Shown here: piece after piece, positions 44,585 through 54,047 of the stretch
How the letters are laid out: each line of letters begins with the position of its first letter
How positions within the stretch are numbered: the stretch's first letter is position 1
The notes under the pieces: model-generated
Seen by the model: only the letters and a program-made list of their open reading frames with translations
What the model was told of the DNA's origin: nothing
Databases searched by the model: none
Origin: Nocardia iowensis
GTDB lineage: Bacteria > Actinomycetota > Actinomycetes > Mycobacteriales > Mycobacteriaceae
DNA: 64,000 bases
Assembly (NCBI RefSeq): GCF_019222765.1
Contig: NZ_CP078145.1
Location: forward strand, 682,001-746,000
Reading direction: 5' to 3'
Position numbers and translations under genes: made by a program

Positions 44585-45052
44585 GTAGTGACCCTTCGTA
44601 TAGTTGGTCTGGCTGCCAGGGTCGGTGACCCGGCGGTGATGCTACTCAACAAAGTGCCGACATCACGAGAACGAACCGCGTGGATTGTGTCGAAAGTTCT
44701 TGCGCAAGGGACGAATGCGCGATCCGGCGACGTCACCGTGACGAAAGAATGGCGGTACGGAGTACGGTAGGCCGTCGCGTTCCGCGACAGCCTGAGCGGT
44801 TGTTGTATTTAGTCGGAAGAATGTGCGGCATAAGCGCATCCGGCACGTCTGCGGGGTGCTCGCGAAACCGCAGGCAAAGAAGTGGATTCACGAGCGCACC
44901 GGCCTTTCGGTGTGTTGAGCGGGCGGATCACGTCGTTTCTGGCATGGTGTCGCCGTGCCCTGAGCGGCGTTCGCCGGAGTTCGATCCGGCCGGCCGGGCT
45001 GCCTCGTGTACGCGAAGACGATCGTGCGACGAGTGGAAGGTACGAATCTCAC
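44585..45052. other. 468-bp divergent gap between the haemophore-like and ABC genes
   Basis: This stretch separates divergent genes and must hold both promoters. No gene with a ribosome-binding site or family match was recognised in it; open frames that run through it into the ABC gene lack conserved sequence. GGCGGTGATGC near the haemophore side and a less GC-rich part at 44790-44840 are the only changes of composition noted. Confidence 0.55.
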
Positions 45053-45988
45053 GTGTTGGAAATTTCGGGATTGACCAAGCGCTACGGTGACGTTGTCGCG
45101 TTGTCCGACATGACGTTCGATGTGCGCCCGGGGGAGTTGTTCGGGTTTGTCGGCTCCAATGGCGCGGGCAAGACGACCACGATGCGAATCATCATGGGGG
45201 TGATCGCTGCCGATGCGGGTTCGGTCCGGTTCGATGGCCGTCCAGTGGATCTGGTGACGCGGCGGCGCATCGGCTACATGCCGGAGGAGCGCGGCCTGTA
45301 CCCGCGGATGAAGGTGGGTGCGCAGCTGCAATATTTCGCTCGGCTACACGGCTTTTCGGATTTCGAGGCGTCGGCCGCCGCACAGCTGTGGATGATGCGG
45401 CTCGGTATCGAACAGCGCGCCGACGACGACGTCCTGAAGCTCAGTCTCGGCAATCAGCAACGCGTGCAGCTGGCGACGGCCCTGGTGCACAACCCGGACG
45501 TGCTGGTGCTGGACGAACCGTTCTCCGGTTTGGATCCCGTTGCGGTCGACGTGATGAGTTCGGTGCTGCGCGAACGCAGTGCGGACAAGGGCAGCCCGGT
45601 GCTGTTCTCCTCGCATCAACTCGATCTGGTCGAACGGTTATGCGACCGTGTCGGAATCGTCCGTAATGGGACCATGGTGGCCTGTGGGGCAGTTGATGAA
45701 TTGCGCGGTCGCGGACCGGCATTGATCGCCATCGATGCGCCCGGCTTGGACGACGACTGGATCACCCGAATGCCCGGTGTCTCCGTGGACGGACGCGAGG
45801 AGTCCCGGTGGGTCCTGCGCCTGGAGGATCACGTCGACGACCATCTGGTGCTCGCCACCGCGCTCGCGGCCGGGCCGGTACGTGAATTCGGCCGGGTACA
45901 ACCCACTTTGACCGATCTGTTCCGAGACGCGACGGTCGATTCGACGGTCGATGACGCGACGGTCGCGTCCGTAGAGGCGGCGGCATGA
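45053..45988 (+). CDS. ABC transporter ATP-binding protein, NatA-like
   Basis: The 311-residue protein starts at GTG 45053 (LEISGLTKRYGDVVALSD). It has Walker A GSNGAGKTTTM, signature LSLGNQQRVQ in place of LSGGQ, as in the NatA group, Walker B VLVLDEPFSGLDP and switch histidine SSHQLD. An extra C-terminal domain of about 90 residues follows. It should power the permease encoded next, with ATGA overlap. NatAB exporters move sodium or drugs; the substrate here is unknown. Confidence 0.9.
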   Translation: MLEISGLTKRYGDVVALSDMTFDVRPGELFGFVGSNGAGKTTTMRIIMGVIAADAGSVRFDGRPVDLVTRRRIGYMPEERGLYPRMKVGAQLQYFARLHGFSDFEASAAAQLWMMRLGIEQRADDDVLKLSLGNQQRVQLATALVHNPDVLVLDEPFSGLDPVAVDVMSSVLRERSADKGSPVLFSSHQLDLVERLCDRVGIVRNGTMVACGAVDELRGRGPALIAIDAPGLDDDWITRMPGVSVDGREESRWVLRLEDHVDDHLVLATALAAGPVREFGRVQPTLTDLFRDATVDSTVDDATVASVEAAA

Positions 45989-47205
45989 GGGAGCGAACCG
46001 CCGAGCGCCTCTCGTCGGCGCAGGCGATGCGAATCGTCGCGGCGCGGGAGATCGAGGTCCGGCTCCGATCCAAGGCCTTTGCCGCCATCACAGCCGTCCT
46101 GGTGCTCGCCGTCGTCGGCACGGTGCTGCTGTTCCATTTCCTCGACAAGGGCGCGACCGCCGAGGCGGAAAAGGTTGGGGTGACGCCGGATACGGTTCAG
46201 TTCCAGCAGCTGCTCGTCGCCGCAGGAGCGGCGTCGGGGCAGCCGATCGAGACCACCGTGGTCGACCGGAACGCCGGTGAGCAGCAGGTCCAGCAGGGCG
46301 ATCTGACGGCGTTACTCGTCGGCGCGGCAAACGGGCAGCTGCAGGTGGTGGTGAAATCCGCGCTGCCGGACGGCCTGCGCACCGCGTTCGGCCTGGTCGT
46401 CCGCCAGGCCGCGATGCATCAGGAAATCACCTGGCTCGGTGGCGATCCGGCCACGGTGGAGCGCGCGATCGCCGAGGCGAAGGTCGATGTGCAACCGCTG
46501 CAACCGGTCGACGAGCATCGTGGTGCGCGCGTCGGCATGGCGGCGGTGATCGGTGTGCTCAGCTACGTGATGCTGCTGATCAGTATCCAGCTGACCGGGC
46601 AGGGTGTCGTCGAGGAGAAGGCCAATCGCATTGTCGAGCTGCTGCTCGCGACGATCCGTCCGTGGGAGCTGTTGGCAGGCAAGGTGGTCGGCATCGGGCT
46701 GGTGACCATCATCCAGGTCGCGGTGGTCGCCGTGGCCGGGATGACCAGCGCCTTTGCCACCGGGGTGCTGGAACTTTCGACCGCGATGGTCAGCGGCGTC
46801 GTCGGGTGGGCGATCGTGTGGTATCTGCTCGGCTACTTCCTGTATGCCCTGGTGATCGCGGCGGCCGCGTCGCTGGTGTCGCGGCAGGAGGATCTCGCGT
46901 CGGTGGCGGTTCCGATCTCCGTTGTGGTGATCGCGGCCTATCTGATCGGACAGTCCATCGTTCCGGCGGATCCGCACGGCACCTCATCGACGGTGCTGTC
47001 GATGATTCCGTTGCTGTCTCCGGTGGTGATGCCGATGCGGGTGGCCTACGACGTGCCCGGCTGGCAGATGACGGGCGCACTGGTCGCGATGGTGCTGACC
47101 ATCGCGGTGGTGGCCCGGTTGGCCGGTCGGATCTACGGCAACGCCATCCTGCTCACCGGCAGCCGAGTCTCGGTGCGCACCGCCCTTCGCGCGAACGCAA
47201 AGTGA
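45985..47205 (+). CDS. ABC-2 type permease, NatB-like
   Basis: The 406-residue protein begins in the ATGA overlap with the ATPase gene. It has an N-terminal transmembrane helix (AITAVLVLAVVGTVLLFHF), a large extracytoplasmic domain of about 150 residues, then five further helices, including GVLSYVMLLISIQLTGQGVVEEKANRIVELLL, the family core. This topology is that of NatB/ABC-2 exporters. With its neighbour it makes a complete two-gene exporter. Confidence 0.88.
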   Translation: MRERTAERLSSAQAMRIVAAREIEVRLRSKAFAAITAVLVLAVVGTVLLFHFLDKGATAEAEKVGVTPDTVQFQQLLVAAGAASGQPIETTVVDRNAGEQQVQQGDLTALLVGAANGQLQVVVKSALPDGLRTAFGLVVRQAAMHQEITWLGGDPATVERAIAEAKVDVQPLQPVDEHRGARVGMAAVIGVLSYVMLLISIQLTGQGVVEEKANRIVELLLATIRPWELLAGKVVGIGLVTIIQVAVVAVAGMTSAFATGVLELSTAMVSGVVGWAIVWYLLGYFLYALVIAAAASLVSRQEDLASVAVPISVVVIAAYLIGQSIVPADPHGTSSTVLSMIPLLSPVVMPMRVAYDVPGWQMTGALVAMVLTIAVVARLAGRIYGNAILLTGSRVSVRTALRANAK

Positions 47206-47309
47206 AACGTCGATAGACACGCGACCGGACCGGATAGTCCGTTTTGTGACTGGTGTGACTATAACATCGGCGACTGCACCCACTGTCTGTTCGGTCAGGA
47301 GGCATCTCG

Positions 47310-48773
47310 ATGGCGTTCGGTCCCCGTCTACGCGATACAGCACTACGTGGCGGCACAGCACTACGTTGCTGCCGACGTGCAGTAGTGATGTGCTGTGTCG
47401 CAATGGCCGCGGGGTCGGTCACCATCCCGGCCTCGGCCGCCCCGCCTGCCGAGGCAGCCATCCTGCCGCCGAGCTTGATCGAAGCCTTACGGCGCGACCT
47501 CGGCATCGACGCCGACGAATACCTGCACCGGGTCGAGGTGGCGCATCGATTGTCCGACTACGCCAGGTCGGCCCGGATCGCACACCCGGCAGCTTTCGCC
47601 GGTATCCGGATGGACGGCGCCCGCCCGGTCGTCTCGCTCACCGACGGGGTGAGTTCCGGGCACGCGCGGGCGGCCGCCGAGGCGGCGGGGTTCACCGTGG
47701 AAACGGTCTCCGTCAGCGAGGCCACCCTGCGGGAGCGACGAGCCGCGTTCGAGCGCTGGCTGGCCGGGCAGACCCGCGCGGTCGCCCAGTCGATCTTCGG
47801 GTACGGAATCGATGTGGCGCACAACAGTTTCGCGGTGCGCGTCGCCAAAGACATCCAACTGCCCGCCGAGGTGGGGCCGGTTCGATCGATCACGGCGACG
47901 ATGCCGGAAACGCGGCCCGACAACAGCACCGACGAGGTGCGGTCGATTGCGGCCGAGGAGCCCGACGGCGCCATCGTCGGCGGCCAGTCCTACGCCTTCC
48001 AGGTCGACGGCGAGGCCCACCGGTGCTCGTTCGGCTTCAACGCCACCGATGAAAAGGGCAATGCGGTCAACATCACCGCCGGCCACTGCGACCCAAACAA
48101 CCTTGTCGTGCAGGCGAAGCGAACGCGCGAACCACAGCGCATCTTTACCGTGCGTGGCACCTCCGACGAACGGTACGTGCCCGGTGAAAAGCCGAAGCTG
48201 GGCGCCGAACTCGGCTACTTCGACGCGTCCAGCTTCAGCCCGCACGACTACGGGATCCTGCGGATCAACGAGGCGGCCGCGCCGCGGTTCCGGAACAACC
48301 TGGTCTCGGCCGGACAGCTCTCGCCGCCGACCCCGTCGATCGTGCCGCCCACGCTGGATACCGGCAGCAGCCCCGGCTCAGCGCCGGAAGCCGCACGGCA
48401 GGGTGATGTCGTGCGCATCGACGGCACCGCCGATCCGATCGACGGCAGCGTGGTGTGCAAGGCCGGATTCCGGTCCGGCTACTCCTGCGGCATGGTGCTC
48501 GCGTCCGGCCAGACCGCCTGGCTGAACGACGTGCCCGGCCACGGCGATACGCCGGTCCGGTTCGAGGAAATGTTCCTCACCACCCTGTGCGGTCACCAGG
48601 GTGACAGCGGCGGTCCGATCATGGCGGGCACCAAGGCGGTCGGCATCAACAGCTCCATCGTCACTACCACCACGCTGTTGGACGGCGCCTGCGGGCACCT
48701 GCCGGTGCTGCTCGGTCAGCCGCTCAGCACGGTGCTGCGGGAGCACCCGGGCTTGAAAGTCCGCACCAGCTGA
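47310..48773 (+). CDS. Secreted chymotrypsin-like serine protease (S1 family)
   Basis: The 487-residue precursor has a signal peptide (AVVMCCVAMAAGSVTIPASA), a propeptide of about 150 residues with the ARAAAEAAGFTVETVSVS pattern common in actinobacterial S1E-like pro-regions, and a protease domain with His259 in TAGHCD, Asp313 in HDYGI and Ser433 in GDSGGP. Cysteine pairs typical of secreted S1 enzymes are present. It should mature outside the cell by removal of the propeptide. CAGGAGG precedes the ATG. Mycobacteriales often have several of these; the target is not known. Confidence 0.87.
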   Translation: MAFGPRLRDTALRGGTALRCCRRAVVMCCVAMAAGSVTIPASAAPPAEAAILPPSLIEALRRDLGIDADEYLHRVEVAHRLSDYARSARIAHPAAFAGIRMDGARPVVSLTDGVSSGHARAAAEAAGFTVETVSVSEATLRERRAAFERWLAGQTRAVAQSIFGYGIDVAHNSFAVRVAKDIQLPAEVGPVRSITATMPETRPDNSTDEVRSIAAEEPDGAIVGGQSYAFQVDGEAHRCSFGFNATDEKGNAVNITAGHCDPNNLVVQAKRTREPQRIFTVRGTSDERYVPGEKPKLGAELGYFDASSFSPHDYGILRINEAAAPRFRNNLVSAGQLSPPTPSIVPPTLDTGSSPGSAPEAARQGDVVRIDGTADPIDGSVVCKAGFRSGYSCGMVLASGQTAWLNDVPGHGDTPVRFEEMFLTTLCGHQGDSGGPIMAGTKAVGINSSIVTTTTLLDGACGHLPVLLGQPLSTVLREHPGLKVRTS

Positions 48774-48800
48774 TCTGCCGGTGCCCCTAAGATCGCGATC

Positions 48801-50099
48801 ATGCCCGTTTCCGCCACCGCCGCCACCGCCACCGGATTGTGCGCGTTCATCGATGCGTCGCCCTCGCCCTTCCACGTCTGCCGCACGGTGGCGGGCGAAC
48901 TCGAGGCCAACGGCTTCACCCGGCTCACCGAATCGCAGCCGTGGCCGGCGGACGGCCCGAGCAAGCACTACGTGGTGCGTGGTGGATCGCTGATCGCCTG
49001 GGCGACGGCGGACGCGGCGGGCAGCACACCGTTCCGGGTGGTCGGCGCGCATACCGACAGCCCGAACCTGCGGGTGAAACAGCACCCCGATCTGGCGTCG
49101 GCCGGGTGGCAGCTGGTCGGCCTCGAGCCCTACGGCGGCGCCTGGCTCAATTCTTGGCTGGATCGCGAGCTCGGCATCTCCGGGCGACTGAGCGTTCTCG
49201 ACGGAGACGCGGTGCGCGAGCAGCTGGTTCGCATCGACGAGCCGATCCTGCGGGTGCCGCAGCTGGCCATTCACCTGTCCGATGACCGCAAGGGCGTCAC
49301 GCTCGATCCGCAGCGCCACGTCAACGCTATTTGGGGGGTCGGCCGCGAACCGCGCTCATTCCTCGCGTTCGTCGCCGAGCATGCGGAGCTCGATCCGGCC
49401 GCGGTGCTCGGCTGGGAGCTGATGACGCACGATCTGGCGCCCAGCCGGATAGTGGGCCGGGACCAGGATCTGGTCAGCGCGCCTCGGCTGGACAACCAGG
49501 GCACTTGTTACGCGGGCCTGCAGGCCTTCCTCGCCGCCGTCGAGGAGCCCGGCGCGGCCATTCCGGTATTCGCCACGTTCGACCACGAAGAGGTCGGCAG
49601 CCAGTCCGACCGCGGCGCCCAGTCCGATCTGCTGCCGACGGTGCTGGAGCGGATCGTGCTCACCCGCGGCGGCGATCGCGCCGAATTCCTTGCCACGCTG
49701 GCCGGTTCGGTCTGCGCCTCCGGCGATATGGCGCACGCGACGCACCCCAACTACTCCGACCGGCACGAGCCCGCGCACCGCATCGAGGTGAACGGCGGGC
49801 CGGTACTGAAGGTCAACCAGAATCTGCGCTACGCCACCGACGCGGTGGGCGCGGGGGCGTTCGCGCTGGCGTGCGCACAGGCGGGAGTTCCATTGCAGCG
49901 CTACGTCCATCGCGCCGATCTGCCGTGCGGATCGACCATCGGCCCGATGACGGCCGCGGGCACCGGCATGACGACGGTCGATGTGGGCGCGGCCCAGTTG
50001 GCGATGCACTCGGCGCGCGAAATGATGGGCGCCGCAGATGTTCCGGCCTACGCCGCGGCGCTGGCCGCCTTCCTCACGCCCGCCGTCACCGGGCGATAG
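48801..50099 (+). CDS. pepC: M18 family aminopeptidase
   Basis: The 432-residue cytosolic zinc aminopeptidase has [66 protein letters not shown] with the catalytic glutamate, and [15 protein letters not shown]. It should remove N-terminal, often acidic, residues. The ATG stands 7 nt after TAAGAT, so the mRNA is probably leaderless. In M. tuberculosis pepC (Rv0800) also lies shortly before purL. Its last 52 bp overlap the end of the convergent glycosyltransferase gene. Confidence 0.92.
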   Translation: MPVSATAATATGLCAFIDASPSPFHVCRTVAGELEANGFTRLTESQPWPADGPSKHYVVRGGSLIAWATADAAGSTPFRVVGAHTDSPNLRVKQHPDLASAGWQLVGLEPYGGAWLNSWLDRELGISGRLSVLDGDAVREQLVRIDEPILRVPQLAIHLSDDRKGVTLDPQRHVNAIWGVGREPRSFLAFVAEHAELDPAAVLGWELMTHDLAPSRIVGRDQDLVSAPRLDNQGTCYAGLQAFLAAVEEPGAAIPVFATFDHEEVGSQSDRGAQSDLLPTVLERIVLTRGGDRAEFLATLAGSVCASGDMAHATHPNYSDRHEPAHRIEVNGGPVLKVNQNLRYATDAVGAGAFALACAQAGVPLQRYVHRADLPCGSTIGPMTAAGTGMTTVDVGAAQLAMHSAREMMGAADVPAYAAALAAFLTPAVTGR

Positions 50100-51352
50100 G
50101 TCGCCACCGCCACGACGAACACCGCGAGAGTGGCGAGCACGTAACTGCTGCCGATGAGCTGCTGCCACCAGGCCCAGCCGAGCTCCTTGTCCGCGGCGTG
50201 CGGCAGCAACCACTGCGGTCCGATCAGGAACATCAGGGTCAGCGCGCCGACGCAGCCGAGAAACAGCGGGCTGCGCCTGCCGCGCACGATGACGTCCGCG
50301 GTCACCACCAGCGCGGGTGCGATCCACACCCAGTGGTGCGACCAGGACACCGGCGAAACCAGCAGCACCACCGCGGCATTCACCAACAGCGCGGCCACCG
50401 TGGCACCCGCGTCGATCAGCCTGCGCATCCAGACGGCCGCCAGGGCGATCGCCACCAGGGACAGCGCGATCCACAGCAGGGTGGCCACCGAGTCGGCGAC
50501 GCCGAGCCGGAAAACCATCCCCTTGATCGACTGGTTACCCGCGAAGTACGGCGGCCCGATCCGGCCGGTATCGGCGAGCGTGTGGAACCAGTACTCGGTC
50601 GAATCGCTGGGGAACAGCAGAAAACCGAGGCCGACCGCCGCGATGGCGGAGACGATCAGCGTGCCCGCCGCCTTCCAGTCCTTACGCAGCAGGAAGTACA
50701 GCAGGTACCCGCCGGGGATCAGCTTCACCGACACCGCGATGCCGATCAGCATGCCGCGCGGCCAGAACGGCTTGCGCACCAGGCAATCCAGCGTGATCGC
50801 GGCCATCAGCACCAGATTGATCTGGCCGAAGCCGAAGGTCTGGCGCAACGGCTCGAACGTCTGCAGCAGCGCGACCGCGCCGATGACGATCGTCAGGGTG
50901 CTCAGCCGGGACAGCTCGGGGCGGATCCGCGCGAGCACCACCCACAGCGTGACGGCCAGGCTCGCCAGCGAGGTCACCAGCACCAGCACCTCGGCAAGCA
51001 GCAACGGCATCAGCGCGAGCGGCGCGAAGAACAGCGCGGCGAGCGGGGGATAGGTGAACGGTAATCCGATGCCCGCGACCGGCGGCATCGGCCCGTACAG
51101 CTCGCCGTCGTCGAGCCAGACCCGGGCGCCGTTGCGATACACCTGTAGATCGATGTACCCGGACCACCAGTGGGCCAGCAGCGACAGGATCGCCGAGGCG
51201 ATGAACAGGCCGACCGCGATCAGCAGCCAGCGCAGCTGCTCACGGGACATCGGAATGCGTGCCGGGGCGGTCGGCTCGGAGCTCGCGGCGGCGCGCGGGT
51301 GCTTCGAGGCAACCGGCTCAGCGGAATCCGCAAACCCCGATCGTTCGTTCAC
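50048..51352 (-). CDS. Polyprenyl-phosphate mannose-dependent mannosyltransferase, GT87/DUF2029
   Basis: The 434-residue protein has about ten transmembrane helices and the early loop [20 protein letters not shown], whose aspartate (IDLQVYR) is the proposed catalytic base in this GT-C family; [12 protein letters not shown] and [12 protein letters not shown] are also characteristic. Such enzymes add alpha-1,2-mannose to phosphatidylinositol mannosides or lipoarabinomannan, from polyprenyl-phosphate mannose, on the outer side of the membrane. The start is uncertain: GTG 51352 or ATG 51250, neither with a good ribosome-binding site. It overlaps pepC tail to tail. Confidence 0.85.
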   Translation of the reverse strand: MNERSGFADSAEPVASKHPRAAASSEPTAPARIPMSREQLRWLLIAVGLFIASAILSLLAHWWSGYIDLQVYRNGARVWLDDGELYGPMPPVAGIGLPFTYPPLAALFFAPLALMPLLLAEVLVLVTSLASLAVTLWVVLARIRPELSRLSTLTIVIGAVALLQTFEPLRQTFGFGQINLVLMAAITLDCLVRKPFWPRGMLIGIAVSVKLIPGGYLLYFLLRKDWKAAGTLIVSAIAAVGLGFLLFPSDSTEYWFHTLADTGRIGPPYFAGNQSIKGMVFRLGVADSVATLLWIALSLVAIALAAVWMRRLIDAGATVAALLVNAAVVLLVSPVSWSHHWVWIAPALVVTADVIVRGRRSPLFLGCVGALTLMFLIGPQWLLPHAADKELGWAWWQQLIGSSYVLATLAVFVVAVATYRPVTAGVRKAASAAA

Positions 51353-51551
51353 GGGGCCCAGAGTATCGGTGTGCCTCGATGTGACCGCCGTCGGCGCGCG
51401 CGGTCACTAGCACGGCTTGTGACCGGGCGCACAGGAATCCGGCGAACCGGGCGAGACGCCTATGCGGCCCGGTGCCCACCAACCGTCACGGCTAAACTTC
51501 CAGGCGAATCCCCAGCTTCGCGCTCCCGGCCCGAAAGGACCCTGGTATCCC

Positions 51552-53846
51552 GTGACTTCGCAGGTCGACACCGTCAGCGCAGCCGCAGCAACTCCCGACG
51601 TGCCGCAACCCTATAAAGAGCTGGGTCTGAAGGACGACGAGTACGCCCGCATCAAGGAAATCCTCGGCCGTCGGCCGACCGACGCCGAACTGGCGATGTA
51701 CTCGGTGATGTGGAGCGAGCACTGCTCCTACAAGTCGTCGAAGGTGCACCTGCGCTACTTCGGCCAGACCACCACCGAGCAGATGCGGGCCTCGATGCTG
51801 GCGGGCATCGGGGAGAACGCGGGCGTCGTCGATGTCGGCGACGGCTGGGCGGTCACCTTCAAGGTGGAAAGCCACAACCACCCGTCCTATGTCGAGCCGT
51901 ATCAGGGCGCGGCCACCGGTGTCGGCGGCATCGTGCGCGACATCATGGCGATGGGCGCACGGCCGATCGCGGTGATGGACCAGTTGCGCTTCGGCGCGGC
52001 GGACGCTGCCGATACCCGGCGCGTGGTCGACGGTGTGGTGCGCGGCGTCGGCGGTTACGGCAACTCGCTCGGCCTGCCCAACATCGGCGGCGAGACCGTG
52101 TTCGACGCGTCCTACCAAGGCAATCCGCTGGTGAACGCGCTGTGCGCGGGCGTGATGCGGGTCGAGGACCTGCACCTCGCCTTCGCCTCCGGCACCGGCA
52201 ACAAGATCATTCTGTTCGGCGCGCGCACTGGCCTCGACGGCATCGGCGGCGTCTCCGTGTTGGCCTCGGACACCTTCTCCGGTGACGAGTCGGGCACCGG
52301 TCGCAAGAAGCTGCCCAGTGTGCAGGTCGGCGACCCGTTCACCGAGAAGGTGCTCATCGAGTGCTGTCTCGAGCTGTACGCGGCCAAGCTGGTGGTCGGC
52401 ATCCAGGACCTCGGCGGCGCCGGGTTGTCCTGCGCCACTTCCGAACTGGCGGCCGCGGGCGATGGCGGCATGCACATCGAGTTGGACCGGGTACCGCTGC
52501 GCGCCACCGGCATGACCCCAGCCGAGGTGCTCTCCAGCGAATCGCAGGAGCGCATGTGCGCGGTCGTGACGCCGGAGAACGTGGACGCGTTCATGGCGGT
52601 GTGCCGCAAGTGGGACGTGCTCGCCACGGTGATCGGTGAGGTCACCGACGGCGACCGGCTGATCGTCACCTGGCACGGCGAAACCGTCGTCGACGTGCCG
52701 CCGCGCACCGTCGCGCACGAGGGCCCGGTGTACGAACGGCCGGTGCGGCGACCGGACGAGCAGGACGCGCTGATCGCCGACAGCACCGACAAGCTGACCC
52801 GCCCGAAGACCGGCGACGAGCTGCGCGCGACGCTGCTGCAAATGCTGGCCAGCCCGCAGCTGTGCAGCCGCAAGTGGATCACCGAGCAGTACGACCGCTA
52901 CGTGCGCGGCAACACCGTGCTCGCCGAGCACGCCGACGCGGGCGTCATCCGGATCGACGAGCAGACCGGCCGCGGCATCGCGCTGGCCACCGACGCGTCC
53001 GGCCGCTACACGAAGCTGGACCCGTACACCGGCGCGCAGCTCGCGCTCGCCGAGGCCTACCGCAATGTCGCCACCACCGGCGCCACCCCGAAGGCCGTCA
53101 CCAACTGCCTCAACTTCGGTTCCCCCGAGGATCCCGGCGTGATGTGGCAGTTCCAGCAGGCTGTCCGCGGTCTCGCGGACGGCTGTGTGGCCCTTGGCAT
53201 CCCGGTCACCGGCGGCAACGTCAGCTTTTACAACCAGACCGGGCAGACGGCCATCCTGCCGACCCCGGTGGTCGGCGTGCTCGGCGTGATCGACGACGTG
53301 CACCGGCGCATCCCGACCGGGCTCGGCCTGGAGCCGGGGGAGACGCTGATCCTGCTCGGCGAGACGCACGACGAATTCGGTGGCTCGATCTGGTCGCAGG
53401 TCGCGCACGACCACCTCGGCGGCGTGCCGCCCAAGGTCGACTTCGCCCGCGAGCAGTTGCTCGCCGAGGTGCTCACCGCTGGCTCGCGCGACGGCATGAT
53501 CAGTGCGGCGCACGACCTTTCCGAGGGCGGGCTGGTCCAGACCGTCGTCGAGGCCGCGCTGGCCGGCGAAACCGGTTGCCGCATCCTGCTTCCCGAGGAT
53601 GCCGACCCGTTCGTGACATTGTTCTCCGAGTCGGCCGGACGGGTACTCGTCGCGGTGCCGCGCTCGGAGGAGACCCGGTTCACCAAGATGTGCACCGCCC
53701 GCGAATTGCCGTGGACGCGCATCGGTGTGGTCGACCAGGGTACGGATTCCATTGAGGTGCAAGGGCAGTTCTCCGTCCCCATGGACGAGCTGCGTGCCGC
53801 ACACGAGGGCACGCTGCCGAAGTTGTTCGGAGCAAGTGCGGTCTGA
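51552..53846 (+). CDS. purL: Phosphoribosylformylglycinamidine synthase subunit PurL
   Basis: The 764-residue large subunit converts FGAR to FGAM with ATP and ammonia from PurQ. Features: [15 protein letters not shown] with the active histidine, [35 protein letters not shown] and, in the second half, [29 protein letters not shown] and [10 protein letters not shown]. Length is that of the small PurL type that needs separate PurS and PurQ, here at 36875-37785. GTG at 51552 gives TSQVDTVS and is preceded by AAAGGA at 12 nt. Confidence 0.95.
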   Translation: MTSQVDTVSAAAATPDVPQPYKELGLKDDEYARIKEILGRRPTDAELAMYSVMWSEHCSYKSSKVHLRYFGQTTTEQMRASMLAGIGENAGVVDVGDGWAVTFKVESHNHPSYVEPYQGAATGVGGIVRDIMAMGARPIAVMDQLRFGAADAADTRRVVDGVVRGVGGYGNSLGLPNIGGETVFDASYQGNPLVNALCAGVMRVEDLHLAFASGTGNKIILFGARTGLDGIGGVSVLASDTFSGDESGTGRKKLPSVQVGDPFTEKVLIECCLELYAAKLVVGIQDLGGAGLSCATSELAAAGDGGMHIELDRVPLRATGMTPAEVLSSESQERMCAVVTPENVDAFMAVCRKWDVLATVIGEVTDGDRLIVTWHGETVVDVPPRTVAHEGPVYERPVRRPDEQDALIADSTDKLTRPKTGDELRATLLQMLASPQLCSRKWITEQYDRYVRGNTVLAEHADAGVIRIDEQTGRGIALATDASGRYTKLDPYTGAQLALAEAYRNVATTGATPKAVTNCLNFGSPEDPGVMWQFQQAVRGLADGCVALGIPVTGGNVSFYNQTGQTAILPTPVVGVLGVIDDVHRRIPTGLGLEPGETLILLGETHDEFGGSIWSQVAHDHLGGVPPKVDFAREQLLAEVLTAGSRDGMISAAHDLSEGGLVQTVVEAALAGETGCRILLPEDADPFVTLFSESAGRVLVAVPRSEETRFTKMCTARELPWTRIGVVDQGTDSIEVQGQFSVPMDELRAAHEGTLPKLFGASAV

Positions 53847-53884
53847 TGCCGCCTGGGGCTGGAGCGGTCTCAGTAGTTGAGCGC

Positions 53885-53914
53885 GGCGGCGCCGGCCGAA
53901 TCGTCGGCGCCGCC
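53885..53914 (+). terminator. Hairpin downstream of purL
   Basis: A perfect 10-bp GC stem (GGCGGCGCCG, 53885-53894, with 53905-53914) lies 38 bp after the purL stop, without a T-run. It ends just before repeat copy B. Confidence 0.6.
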
Positions 53915-53922
53915 GAGCTCCC

Positions 53923-54047
53923 CCGCCTCTCCGCGTATTCAGGCCAGGCCTAGGTGCGGGGAGAGGAGCGTCGGCGTCCGGCGGCTGGGATTCGGCTGAG
54001 TCAGCTGATACCCGGCGAGTTACCCATGTTCGTGCGAAATCAGTTGT
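53923..54047. repeat. Dispersed repeat, about 125 bp, copy B at a hydrolase 5' end
   Basis: It is the partner of 21719-21844, starting CCGCCTCTCCGCGTATTCAGG and ending GCGAAATCAGTTGT. The last 54 bases match the purD copy at 45 positions. Here the repeat carries GGCGAG, a possible ribosome-binding site, and the ATG at 54026, so it supplies the first seven codons of the membrane hydrolase. Confidence 0.85.

Noticed and set aside
51492..53804. Minus-strand open frame of 770 codons opposite purL
   Set aside because: purL is unmistakable on the plus strand and the antisense product has no family features; it mirrors codon bias.
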